A stretch of 64,000 bases of DNA from Hyphomicrobiales bacterium (GTDB lineage Bacteria > Pseudomonadota > Alphaproteobacteria > Rhizobiales > Rhizobiaceae). The translations under genes and the position numbers were made by a program. The DNA is taken from the NCBI GenBank assembly GCA_900471485.1, contig UCEU01000007.1, positions 124,001 to 188,000 of the forward strand, written 5' to 3'. The notes below the pieces were generated by a model. It had not been told where the DNA came from and ran no database searches. It saw only the letters and a program-made list of their open reading frames with translations. Position 1 is the first letter of the stretch, and each line of letters starts with the position of its first letter. Positions 26,797-34,664 of this stretch are shown piece after piece.

Positions 26797-27267
26797 TCAT
26801 TTGTCGATCCGGCATTGATAGCAATTGTTGCGCGCCGACCGCACGTGCACGTAGGCGATATCGGCTCTGTCGAGCAGCGCGGCGGCATAAGCGGGAATGT
26901 CGTCCTTCAGCGTCACCGAGCCCGTGCCGTAGACGATCCTGTCGGTCTTGCCGTAACCCCGAACGATGAAATCCCGGCTCGTTTCGAGAACCGGCGGCAG
27001 GACTTCGCTCGCCGCGTAACGGTCGCAGTGTCGCTTGTGCAGGAAGACCGGTCCAGTCTCGGCATAGGGTTGCGGTTCGGGGAAGGGGCGGTAGGCGAAC
27101 ACCAGGACCTCGTCGCCGGCATCGATATTGCGCAGGCAGTGGCGGCAGGGGTGACCGGGGCCATCGGATATCATGGTCTCGGCCGGACTGCCGTAGGCAT
27201 CGGCGCCACCAGCGCGGATATGCTCGGCGTCGGCGGTCGGCATGGCGGAAAAACGAATGGCTGACAT
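26797..27267 (-). CDS. DUF1203 family protein
   Basis: 156 residues. The pattern PCRHCLRNIDAGDEVLVFAY then RPFPEP, YAETGPVFLHKRHC and a closing VHVRSARNNCYQCRI is the DUF1203 layout. Two Cys pairs (CRHC near residue 40, CYQC near the end) could bind zinc. Function is unknown. AAGGAGCTCCGCC precedes the ATG at 27267. It follows the cysK-alaX-sseA-GNAT run by 71 bases on the same strand and may be the last gene of that unit. Confidence 0.85.
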   Translation of the reverse strand: MSAIRFSAMPTADAEHIRAGGADAYGSPAETMISDGPGHPCRHCLRNIDAGDEVLVFAYRPFPEPQPYAETGPVFLHKRHCDRYAASEVLPPVLETSRDFIVRGYGKTDRIVYGTGSVTLKDDIPAYAAALLDRADIAYVHVRSARNNCYQCRIDK

Positions 27268-27338
27268 GGCGGAGCTCCTTTTCGGGTTCCGCCAAGACAT
27301 GCTCTCGGGCGGGTCAGGAAGCCACCCGATTCCCGCCG

Positions 27339-27899
27339 TCAGCTGTTCTTCGCGATTTCGAGCAGCTCTTTATCGCTGAGCGGCCTGACGATGCTCGAAC
27401 CGGTCGAGACCGGCGAGAAGCCGAACATCTGGTAGAGCTGCAGCGCGCGGGGGTGGTCGAGATTGTTGGTTGTCGTCACCACCCGCGTCGGGTTCAGCGT
27501 CCAGATCGCGTAAAGCGCCTGCAGCAGGAACCACTTGCCGATCCCGAGCCCCAGCGCATGCTCGATCAGGCCGAAATGGCTGAGCTCGATCGTGTCCTCG
27601 TCCTCCACGAAATATTCGTAGAAGCCTGCCGGTGCGCCGTTGACGTAGAGAACGCTGATGTTGTTGCGCTTGTCATGCAGCGTGGCCGCCAGCTTCTCAT
27701 CGTCCATGCGCAGCCGATCGACCCACTGCCAACGCGCGCCCACCTGGCGGTAGAGATAGCGGTAGAACGGCAGCGGCATGTCGGGCGCCCGCATGATCGC
27801 CGTCTGGATATTGACGGGCACCGGCAGGCTCGCCTTCGGCGCCGCCGTCATTTCGAGCCGCGTGATGTGAGCCTTGAGGGAAGAGGGCGCCTTCGACAT
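27339..27899 (-). CDS. GNAT family N-acetyltransferase
   Basis: 186 residues. The acetyl-CoA binding region is LIEHALGLGIGKWFLLQALY at about residues 115-134 (a relaxed Q/RxxGxG/A), followed by VTTTNNLDHPRALQLYQMFG, the usual beta4-alpha4 end of GNAT enzymes. The ATG at 27899 is preferred because AAAGG lies six bases before it; an ATG six bases earlier would overlap the sseA stop as ATGA. It is coupled to sseA. Acceptor substrate unknown. Confidence 0.85.
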   Translation of the reverse strand: MSKAPSSLKAHITRLEMTAAPKASLPVPVNIQTAIMRAPDMPLPFYRYLYRQVGARWQWVDRLRMDDEKLAATLHDKRNNISVLYVNGAPAGFYEYFVEDEDTIELSHFGLIEHALGLGIGKWFLLQALYAIWTLNPTRVVTTTNNLDHPRALQLYQMFGFSPVSTGSSIVRPLSDKELLEIAKNS

Positions 27900-27901
27900 G
27901 G

Positions 27902-28771
27902 TCATCCTTTGACAGGATCGGCGGGGCCGGTCACGACGGGCGTATCCAGGCGGCTGCCCCATTCACTCCATGATCCGTCATAGAGTGCGTTGTCGTCGTG
28001 ACCGACGGATTCGAGCGCGAGCATGATGACCGCCGCGGTGACGCCCGAGCCGCAGCTCGTCACGACCGGCTGCGACAGGTCGATGCCGGCGTCCGCAATC
28101 ATCGTCTTCAGCGTTGCGATGTCCTTGAAACGGCCATTGGCAGAAAGGCTGGTCGCCGGCAGACTGCGGGCGCCGGGCATATGGCCGGAGCGCATCCCGG
28201 CGCGGGGCTCGGCTTCCTCGCCGGTGAAACGGCCGGCGCCGCGCGCATCGGCGATCTGCGCCGAGCCGTCATCGACGACGTCACGCATGGTCTCGAACGG
28301 AATGACCTTGTCGGCGCGGAATTTCGGCGTGAACACGGCAGGAGCCGGGGTCGTATTGCCCACTTCGAGCGCGCGGCTCTCGGCCCTCCAGCCATCCAGC
28401 CCGCCGTCGAGCACGAAGACCTCCTTCGCGCCCATCGTCCGCAGCATCCACCAAACGCGTGGCGCGGAAAAGAAGCCGGGACCGTCATAGACGACGATTG
28501 TATCGGTCTCGGATATTCCGAGCTTGCCGACTTCGGCGGCGAAGAATTCAGGCGAAGGGAGCGAATGCGGCAAACCGGTGGAGTGGTTGGCGATCGCGTC
28601 CTGATCGAAGAACACGGCGCCCGGAACGTGTCCGGCGGCATATTCGGCCTTGGCGTCGCGCTTGTGCGCGGGGAGATACCAGGCGGCATCGACCACCTTG
28701 AACCCTGCGCTGCCAAGCTGCTTTTCGACCCAATCGGCCGAAACGACGAAGCGGCTCGTGGTGTCGCTCAT
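27902..28771 (-). CDS. sseA: 3-mercaptopyruvate sulfurtransferase
   Basis: 289 residues, two rhodanese domains. The second carries the catalytic Cys in TSCGSGVTAAV at about residue 239; CGSGVT, rather than CRKGVT, marks mercaptopyruvate sulfurtransferase over thiosulfate sulfurtransferase. It transfers sulfur from 3-mercaptopyruvate, a cysteine transamination product, to thiols or cyanide. The start at 28771 is chosen over an ATG five codons upstream because GGAGAAG sits just ahead of it. It lies 21 bases after alaX and in the same unit as cysK, which fits a role in cysteine turnover. Confidence 0.94.
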   Translation of the reverse strand: MSDTTSRFVVSADWVEKQLGSAGFKVVDAAWYLPAHKRDAKAEYAAGHVPGAVFFDQDAIANHSTGLPHSLPSPEFFAAEVGKLGISETDTIVVYDGPGFFSAPRVWWMLRTMGAKEVFVLDGGLDGWRAESRALEVGNTTPAPAVFTPKFRADKVIPFETMRDVVDDGSAQIADARGAGRFTGEEAEPRAGMRSGHMPGARSLPATSLSANGRFKDIATLKTMIADAGIDLSQPVVTSCGSGVTAAVIMLALESVGHDDNALYDGSWSEWGSRLDTPVVTGPADPVKG

Positions 28772-28792
28772 GTCTGACTTCTCCATCCCTGC

Positions 28793-29530
28793 TTATGCGT
28801 TGTCGTCGGGAGCGCCGAAGCGGATCCGGAAGCGGCGGTTTTCCTTGCCCTTCTTCTCGATCTTGGCGATGTGAATCTGTCCGACTTCCTGCGTTTCGGA
28901 AACATGTGTGCCCCCGCAGGGCTGGCTGTCAATCGCCGAGTTCTCGCCGATGCAGACGAGGCTGACGCGCCCGAGCCCGATCGGCGGGCGCACGTTCTTG
29001 GATTTGACGATTCCGGGATTGGCCGCCAGTTCCTCGTCGGTAATCCACTGCAGGTAGACGGGATGGTTCTCCGAAACGAGCGCCATCAGCTTTGCCGTCA
29101 CCTCGTCCTTGTCGATGGTGTCGGTCATGTCGAAATCGACGCGGCTCTCCTCCTCGCCGACCGCCGCACCCGTGATCGGGTAAGGACAGACGACGGAGAG
29201 CAGATGGCAGGCGGTGTGCATGCGCATCAGCTTGTAGCGCCGCGGCCAGTCGACATGCAGCACCAGTTTCTCGCCGATTGCGGGCAAAGCCTCGCCCTCG
29301 AGCGGAACATGGATGATGATGTCCTTGGCGGCGCCGTTCCTGGTCTGGCCGAGCGTTATCTTCGAGCCGTCGGTACGTTCCAGAAAGCCGGTATCGCCGG
29401 GCTGCCCGCCCGACGTTGCGTAGAAGCAGGTCTGATCGAGCTCTATGCCGCCGTCTTCGTGAACGGCGGTAACCACCGCCTCGCATGTCGAAAGATAGAA
29501 GTCGTCACGAAAGAGGGCATTGACGGGCAT
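28793..29530 (-). CDS. alaX: Alanyl-tRNA editing protein (AlaX)
   Basis: 245 residues, the free-standing form of the AlaRS editing domain, which hydrolyses wrongly charged Ser- or Gly-tRNA(Ala). The zinc site is visible as HTACH near residue 104 and CGGTH near residue 206, with the N-terminal CFYATSGGQPGDTG glycine-rich part of the medium-length AlaX class. It lies between cysK (6 bases upstream) and sseA (21 bases downstream), an unusual place for a tRNA proofreading enzyme. Confidence 0.93.
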   Translation of the reverse strand: MPVNALFRDDFYLSTCEAVVTAVHEDGGIELDQTCFYATSGGQPGDTGFLERTDGSKITLGQTRNGAAKDIIIHVPLEGEALPAIGEKLVLHVDWPRRYKLMRMHTACHLLSVVCPYPITGAAVGEEESRVDFDMTDTIDKDEVTAKLMALVSENHPVYLQWITDEELAANPGIVKSKNVRPPIGLGRVSLVCIGENSAIDSQPCGGTHVSETQEVGQIHIAKIEKKGKENRRFRIRFGAPDDNA

Positions 29531-29536
29531 CGGGTC

Positions 29537-30574
29537 TCACGCAGGTTCGTAGGGAATCTTGATATCCGGCGACGAGACCAGCCACTGGGGCACGGGCAGA
29601 CCCTTGGAGCGCAGGAAGTCGGGATTGAAGAGCTTGGACTGATAGCGGTTGCCGTAGTCGCAAAGAATGGTCACCACGGTGTGGCCGGGGCCAAGCTCCC
29701 TCGCGAGCTTCACCGCGCCGGCGATGTTGATCGCCGTCGATCCGCCAAGGCAAAGCCCCTCGTTCTCGACGAGATCGAACACGTAGGGCAGTGCTTCCGC
29801 GTCGGAGACGTTGTAAGCGAAGTCGGGCGTGAAGCCTTCGAGGTTGGCGGTGATGCGGCCCTGGCCGATGCCCTCGGTGATCGATGATCCCTCGGACTTC
29901 AGCTCGCCGTTCTTGTAGAATGCATAGAGCGCGGCGCCATCCGGATCGGCGATGCCGATCTTGATGTCCTTGCTGAACCCCTTGAGGCCGGCCGCGACGC
30001 CTGCCAGCGTTCCGCCGGAGCCGACCGAGCAGATGAAGCCGTCGACCTTGCCATTGGTGTCGTTCCAGATTTCTTTTGCTGTCGTCTCGATATGCGCCTG
30101 CCGGTTGGCGACGTTATCGAACTGGTTGGCCCAGATCGCGCCGTTGGGCTCGGTCTTAGCCAGCTGCTCGGCGAGACGGCCCGAGACCTTCACGTAGTTG
30201 TTCGGGTTCTTGTAGGGCACGGCCGGCACTTCGATGAGCTCGGCGCCAAGCAGCTTCAGCGCGTCCTTCTTTTCCTGGCTCTGCGTCTCGGGAATGACGA
30301 TGACCGTCCGGTATCCGAGCGCCTTGGCAACGAGCGTCAGGCCAATGCCGGTGTTGCCCGCGGTCCCCTCGACGATGACGCCGCCCGGCTTCAGCAGTCC
30401 TTTTCGCTCCGCGTCGCGGATGATGTAGAGCGCCGCGCGGTCCTTGACGGACTGGCCGGGATTCAGAAACTCCGCCTTGCCGAGAATGGTGCAGCCGGTC
30501 GCCTCCGAAGCGCCCTTGAGCTTGATCAGGGGGGTGTTGCCGATGGCTTCGAGAACGGACGGATGGACGGTCAT
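29537..30574 (-). CDS. cysK: Cysteine synthase A
   Basis: 345 residues, PLP enzyme making cysteine from O-acetylserine and sulfide. The N-terminus reads IGNTPLIKLKGAS; the PLP lysine is in FLNPGQSVKDRAAL at about residue 44; EGTAGNTGIGLTLVA is the substrate loop and CSVGSGGTLAGVA binds phosphate. The C-terminal extension past 310 residues (NRYQSKLFNPDFLRSKGLP) is longer than E. coli CysK and typical of the alphaproteobacterial form. It is the first gene of the operon cysK-alaX-sseA-GNAT. AGAGGCAG precedes the ATG at 30574. Confidence 0.93.
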   Translation of the reverse strand: MTVHPSVLEAIGNTPLIKLKGASEATGCTILGKAEFLNPGQSVKDRAALYIIRDAERKGLLKPGGVIVEGTAGNTGIGLTLVAKALGYRTVIVIPETQSQEKKDALKLLGAELIEVPAVPYKNPNNYVKVSGRLAEQLAKTEPNGAIWANQFDNVANRQAHIETTAKEIWNDTNGKVDGFICSVGSGGTLAGVAAGLKGFSKDIKIGIADPDGAALYAFYKNGELKSEGSSITEGIGQGRITANLEGFTPDFAYNVSDAEALPYVFDLVENEGLCLGGSTAINIAGAVKLARELGPGHTVVTILCDYGNRYQSKLFNPDFLRSKGLPVPQWLVSSPDIKIPYEPA

Positions 30575-30756
30575 GGAATCTGCCTCTGTGGAACACATAG
30601 TTTAGGAACGGTCTTTTCCCTTCACAAGGCTAGGTTGGCAAGAAATGCTATTCCTTGGGTAGGGGTGCGGCGATAAAATTCCACTTCTGCCTCCGGAAAA
30701 CCTGACTATGCCGAGTTGGAGCGCTTCCCGGTGATCCGAAGATTGACTTTTTTCGT

Positions 30757-31452
30757 ATGGATGACGACAAAGCAACCTCTGACAGCGGAACGACGCCAAC
30801 CATTATGGTTCACGAGCATATCGACACGGTCGATGCATTGATGGCGCATTATGTAGCCGGGTCTCTTCCAGAGCCGGCGCGCGTTCTCGTTGAAGCGCAT
30901 CTCGTGATGAAGCCGGACCACCGCGCTCTCGTCAACGATCTGGAACTCCTGGCCGGCGAGGCGCTGGAACTGATGCCGGACGCCGCCATCCCGGATCGCG
31001 ACGCCCGCCTCGGCGCCATCTTTTCATCAAAGCCGCTTTCTGAAAAAAGCGCCCCAATCATTCTGTCCCGTGACCAGGGCGCATTCCCTCGACCGATCCG
31101 CGACCTGATGGGCTTCGACGTCGATACGGTGCCGTGGAAGACCAAGCTTCCCGGTTTCAAGGAATACACGACCGACATCGACGGTTGCGAAGTCAGCCTC
31201 ATGTGGATCAGGGCAGGGCGCGCGCTGCCGTCTCATACCCACAAGGGCATGGAACTCACTCTCATCCTCGACGGCGCTTTCAACGATAACAGGGGCCGCT
31301 TTGGTCCCGGCGATATCTCCGTCGCCGATGCGACCATCGACCACCGCCCGGTCGCTGAAAAGGAACGTCACTGTATCGCGTTCTCCGTGCTCGATGCGCC
31401 GATAAAGCTGACGGGTTCCTTCCGCCAGATCATTGGCGACCTCATCGGCTGA
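30757..31452 (+). CDS. ChrR-like anti-sigma factor with altered zinc site, no adjacent sigma gene
   Basis: 231 residues. Residues 19-80 match the ChrR anti-sigma domain (MVHEHIDTVDALMAHYVAG, SLPEPARVLVEAHL), and residues about 120-215 are a cupin with SHTHKGMELTLILDG. In ChrR the zinc ligands after the second His are CxxC; here the text is HLVMKPDHR, so Lys and His replace both Cys. The cupin His/Glu ligands are kept. No ECF sigma gene is next to it. The start may be the ATG at 30805, which gives the usual N-terminus; neither start has a strong ribosome binding site. It may have lost classic RpoE binding or bind metal differently. Confidence 0.75.
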   Translation: MDDDKATSDSGTTPTIMVHEHIDTVDALMAHYVAGSLPEPARVLVEAHLVMKPDHRALVNDLELLAGEALELMPDAAIPDRDARLGAIFSSKPLSEKSAPIILSRDQGAFPRPIRDLMGFDVDTVPWKTKLPGFKEYTTDIDGCEVSLMWIRAGRALPSHTHKGMELTLILDGAFNDNRGRFGPGDISVADATIDHRPVAEKERHCIAFSVLDAPIKLTGSFRQIIGDLIG

Positions 31453-31498
31453 AAGCAGCCACAATGGCGTGATATCGAATGAATCCGGAAGGTTGCGA

Positions 31499-31524
31499 GG
31501 AACTTCCGGAGCAGTTCTGCCGTT
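31499..31524 (+). promoter_or_regulatory. EcfG-type promoter of the SDR gene at 31553
   Basis: GGAAC (31499-31503), 17 bases, CGTT (31521-31524): an exact match to GGAAC-N16/17-CGTT, ending 28 bases before the ATG at 31553. This points to control by the alphaproteobacterial general stress response. Confidence 0.65.
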
Positions 31525-31552
31525 GTTTGGTAAAGCCCGGAGGTCACACATC

Positions 31553-32386
31553 ATGCAGGATTTCGTTGCCCGTCCCGAACATGGAATTGCGTGGATTTCA
31601 GGCGCGAGCTCCGGCATAGGGCGTGCGCTGGCGCTGAAGCTTGCGGGCGAGGGCTATAGTGTCGCGGTGACTGCCCGCGATCACCACAAGCTCGCGGAAC
31701 TGCAGGTCGAGGCCGGCGGGCTCCCCGGCAGCATCATCGTCCTCGACGGCGATGTCACCAATCCCGAGGACATGGAACACGCGCTGGCGTCGATCGAATA
31801 CGAGCACGGTCAGCTGGCGCTCGCCATCTTCAATGCCGGCGTCTATCTGCCCGTCCATGCCGAAGAGCTGCATCGCGAAGATTTCGAGAAAAGCTTTGCC
31901 GTCAACGTCCAGGGCGTCGTCAATTGCCTCGTCCCGGCAATCCGGCACATGAAGGCCAAAGGTCACGGCCAGATCGCCATCGTCTCGTCGGTAACCGGAT
32001 ATGGCGGCCTGCCGACGAGTGCGGCCTACGGCGCCACGAAAGCCGCGCTTATCAACATGGCCGAAAGCCTGAAGTTCGATCTCGACAGGATGGGCATCCG
32101 CATCCAGGTCATCAATCCAGGCTTTGTCGATACGCCGGCAACCAGCAAGAACGAATTCCCGATGCCTTCGTTGATCTCGGCGGAGGAAGCGGCTGAACAA
32201 ATCTCGGCGGGGCTGAAGTCGCAGAGCTTCGAAATCACCTTCCCGAAGCGCTTCACCTATATGATGAAGCTCCTCAATCTCCTGCCGTACAGCCTCTATT
32301 TCAGGCTCGTCAATCGCTCGACAGGTTGGGAGAAGCGTCCGCAGCCTCGGCGTCGCCACCCAGTGACACCGAGCCCTGCTGAGTAG
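31553..32386 (+). CDS. SDR family oxidoreductase
   Basis: 277 residues. The cofactor loop is ISGASSGIGRALALKLA near residue 16, NAGVYLP near 90, and the catalytic YGATKAALINMAESL near 160. The C-terminal part after FPKRFTYMMKLLNLLPYSLY is hydrophobic and may contact membrane or a lipid substrate, as in SDRs acting on long-chain compounds. AGGAG precedes the ATG at 31553. Directly upstream is an EcfG-type promoter. The gene sits next to the ChrR-like gene and converges on the cfa operon, and related SDRs occur in photo-oxidative stress clusters. Substrate unknown. Confidence 0.9.
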   Translation: MQDFVARPEHGIAWISGASSGIGRALALKLAGEGYSVAVTARDHHKLAELQVEAGGLPGSIIVLDGDVTNPEDMEHALASIEYEHGQLALAIFNAGVYLPVHAEELHREDFEKSFAVNVQGVVNCLVPAIRHMKAKGHGQIAIVSSVTGYGGLPTSAAYGATKAALINMAESLKFDLDRMGIRIQVINPGFVDTPATSKNEFPMPSLISAEEAAEQISAGLKSQSFEITFPKRFTYMMKLLNLLPYSLYFRLVNRSTGWEKRPQPRRRHPVTPSPAE

Positions 32387-32472
32387 CGGGTTAGAGAATG
32401 TTCAAAGTCATAGACGAGGCGGGCGGCGGCCGGGACAGGAGGTCGTCTGTCTGGTCCCGCCACCCGCGCTCG

Positions 32473-33732
32473 TCAGCTCCGCGAAAAGACGACCTGACGG
32501 ACATCTATGTTTCGGGCGCGGAAGCCTGCTTCGCAATAGAATAGATAGAACTCCCAAAGCCGCTTGAAACGATCGTCAAAGCCCATCGGGCGAACACGCT
32601 CCCATACGGACCAGAAACGCTCACGCCACTCAGCCAGGGTACGAGCGTAGTCTAACCCAAAACCAAAGTCCCTTACCAGTGACAAATTCACTTTTCGCCC
32701 AAGTTCGGCAAGGTGATCGCGGGTAGGTAGCATGCCTCCGGGGAAAACATACTTCTGTATGAAGTCAGGGTTGCTTCGATACTGGTCGAAGGATTCGTTG
32801 CGGATGGTGATGATCTGCAAACCGGCCTTGCCGCCTGGCTTCAGGCACTGCCGAAGCTTGGAGAAATAGGCGGGCCAATACTTCTCGCCCACGGCCTCGA
32901 ACATTTCGATCGAGACGATACGGTCGTAAAGCCCGGTCTCGTCGCGATAGTCCTGGAAGCGGAACTGCACGCGATCGCCGAGCCCGGCCTTCTGGATGCG
33001 TTCCTGCGCGAAGGCCAGCTGCTCGCGGCTGATGGTGAGCCCCGTGACCCGGCAGTTGAGCTCGGTTGCCGCGAACTCCGCGAACCCGCCCCAGCCGCAG
33101 CCGATCTCCAGCACATGATCGCCGGGCCTGATGCCGGTAGCTTCGGCGAGCGCCCGATACTTCGCGTTCTGCGCCGATTGCAGGTCGTTGGCGCCGGTCG
33201 AATAGAGCGCCGACGAATAGGTCATCGTCGGATCGAGCCACTGCTTGTAGAAGTCGTTGCCGAGGTCGTAATGCGCCGAGATGTTACGCTTCGATCCGGT
33301 CTTGGTGTTCGAGTTCATCCAGTGCCGGATACGCTCGAGCACCCGCATGATTCCACCCTTGCCGTTCGAATAGTCGAGCGCGGTGTCGTCGTTGACGAGA
33401 AAGAGTTCCAGGAAGGCGGTCATGTCGGGACTGTCCCAGTCGCCATCCATGTAGGTCTCGGCCACGCCGATCGTGCCGCTCGCCAGCGCCCGGTAGACGA
33501 GGTTCCAGTTGTTGAGCCGCAGCCTTGCGTTCGGCCCCTCCGCGTTGCCCTTGACCAGTACGTTTCGACCGTCGGGAAAAGTGAGCATCAGCGAACCGTG
33601 GCGCATGTGCAGCACGGCGCGCAGGGCAAGCTTTGCCCTCAGCGGCAATCCCTTCGATATCTTGGCGATCGTGTCAGGCGACAGCACCTCCACCCGCTGC
33701 TGAAAATCGTCGAAATCCAATGCATCCGTCAT
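32473..33732 (-). CDS. cfa: Cyclopropane-fatty-acyl-phospholipid synthase family methyltransferase
   Basis: 419 residues. The SAM site VLEIGCGWGGFAEFA is near residue 205, preceded by NISAHYDLGNDFYKQWLDPT with MTYSSALY, all hallmarks of Cfa enzymes, which methylenate unsaturated acyl chains in membrane lipids. It is the last gene of phrB-FAD oxidoreductase-DUF1365-cfa, after an 89-base gap. In Rhodobacter sphaeroides Cfa-like enzymes belong to the singlet-oxygen (RpoE/ChrR) regulon, so membrane protection is a reasonable inference. Another reaction on unsaturated lipids, such as furan fatty acid formation, cannot be excluded. Confidence 0.92.
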   Translation of the reverse strand: MTDALDFDDFQQRVEVLSPDTIAKISKGLPLRAKLALRAVLHMRHGSLMLTFPDGRNVLVKGNAEGPNARLRLNNWNLVYRALASGTIGVAETYMDGDWDSPDMTAFLELFLVNDDTALDYSNGKGGIMRVLERIRHWMNSNTKTGSKRNISAHYDLGNDFYKQWLDPTMTYSSALYSTGANDLQSAQNAKYRALAEATGIRPGDHVLEIGCGWGGFAEFAATELNCRVTGLTISREQLAFAQERIQKAGLGDRVQFRFQDYRDETGLYDRIVSIEMFEAVGEKYWPAYFSKLRQCLKPGGKAGLQIITIRNESFDQYRSNPDFIQKYVFPGGMLPTRDHLAELGRKVNLSLVRDFGFGLDYARTLAEWRERFWSVWERVRPMGFDDRFKRLWEFYLFYCEAGFRARNIDVRQVVFSRS

Positions 33733-33821
33733 AATGTTTCTCCTCCGGCAATTCTCCTCACCGGGTTAGGCTTTTGATGCGCTGAAACATTCTGCCCCCC
33801 GGCATTGTCTGAACGCTAATG

Positions 33822-34664
33822 TCATTCCGCCGCTTCTGCAATATGGGGCGGTGGCTTGATGCTGACAGGTGGCGGCGGGGCAGGGCGCGGGATGTAGCGG
33901 GCGCCCTTCAGCCACAGCTTCATCGCCTCCCAATGAATGCCGCCGACGATCTTGATCGTCAGAAACGGAATGCGCGCCGTAAGCCTGGCGAGCGCAGCCG
34001 TGGTCAACGGCACAAGGTGCCCGGAAAACGTTGCTGCCAGCAGCGGGCCTTCCCCGTCCGTTTCGAGGATGCGCCAGCGTATCTCCTTGCCCGGCGGCAG
34101 CATGCGGAAGTGATAGCGCATGTCCATGCCGATGAAGGGCGAGACATGAAAGAGCTTGTCGCAGCTCTGCCGCAAGCCGCTCTCTGACAACTCGCCAGCC
34201 TCGACGGGGCAGAGATAGGTGTGACGCTCGCCGAAGGTGTTCCGCACCTCGTAGATCATCGCGATCAAGGCGCCGTCGTCGTCATAGCAATGATAGACCG
34301 AGAGCGGGTTGAACACGTAGCCGAGGATTCGCGGATAGCAGACGAGCACGATGCGCGCCGCTTTCAGACCCGCCTGCGCCAGCAGATCATCCGCATAGCC
34401 GCGGAGATCCTGTCCGCCCGAATGATCGCGCTCGTGAAAGGACACCAGATTGCGGCGGTTCACGGAGAACAGCCGCGACAGACGGTCGGCCTCGGCAAGG
34501 CGGTCGAGGTCGATCGACAGCGAGAAGACGCTATAGCGGAAACGATGTCCGAAGGGCTTCATCCGCTGATGCATGACATTGCCGACATAGAGCGCGGCCG
34601 CGGCTTCCGGCACCGGCCCGTTGCCCACAAGGTTGCTTCCGCGTCTGTCGGACGTATTCGTCAT
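33822..34664 (-). CDS. DUF1365 family protein
   Basis: 280 residues. The pattern begins ALYVGNVMHQRMKPFGHRFR and continues with LVCYPRILGYVFNPLSVYHC, VRNTFGERHTY and FHVSPFIGMDMRYHFR, which is characteristic of DUF1365. Members nearly always lie between an FAD-dependent amine-oxidase-like protein and a Cfa-like methyltransferase, as here, and may take part in membrane lipid modification; no enzyme activity is proven to my knowledge. The start overlaps the stop of the upstream gene by four bases, implying translational coupling. Confidence 0.92.
   Translation of the reverse strand: MTNTSDRRGSNLVGNGPVPEAAAALYVGNVMHQRMKPFGHRFRYSVFSLSIDLDRLAEADRLSRLFSVNRRNLVSFHERDHSGGQDLRGYADDLLAQAGLKAARIVLVCYPRILGYVFNPLSVYHCYDDDGALIAMIYEVRNTFGERHTYLCPVEAGELSESGLRQSCDKLFHVSPFIGMDMRYHFRMLPPGKEIRWRILETDGEGPLLAATFSGHLVPLTTAALARLTARIPFLTIKIVGGIHWEAMKLWLKGARYIPRPAPPPPVSIKPPPHIAEAAE

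Noticed and set aside
30732..30761. RpoE-type promoter before the ChrR-like gene
   Set aside because: TGATCC-N18 is present, but the -10 reads TATGGA and falls on the ATG at 30757; it would only work if translation starts at 30805.
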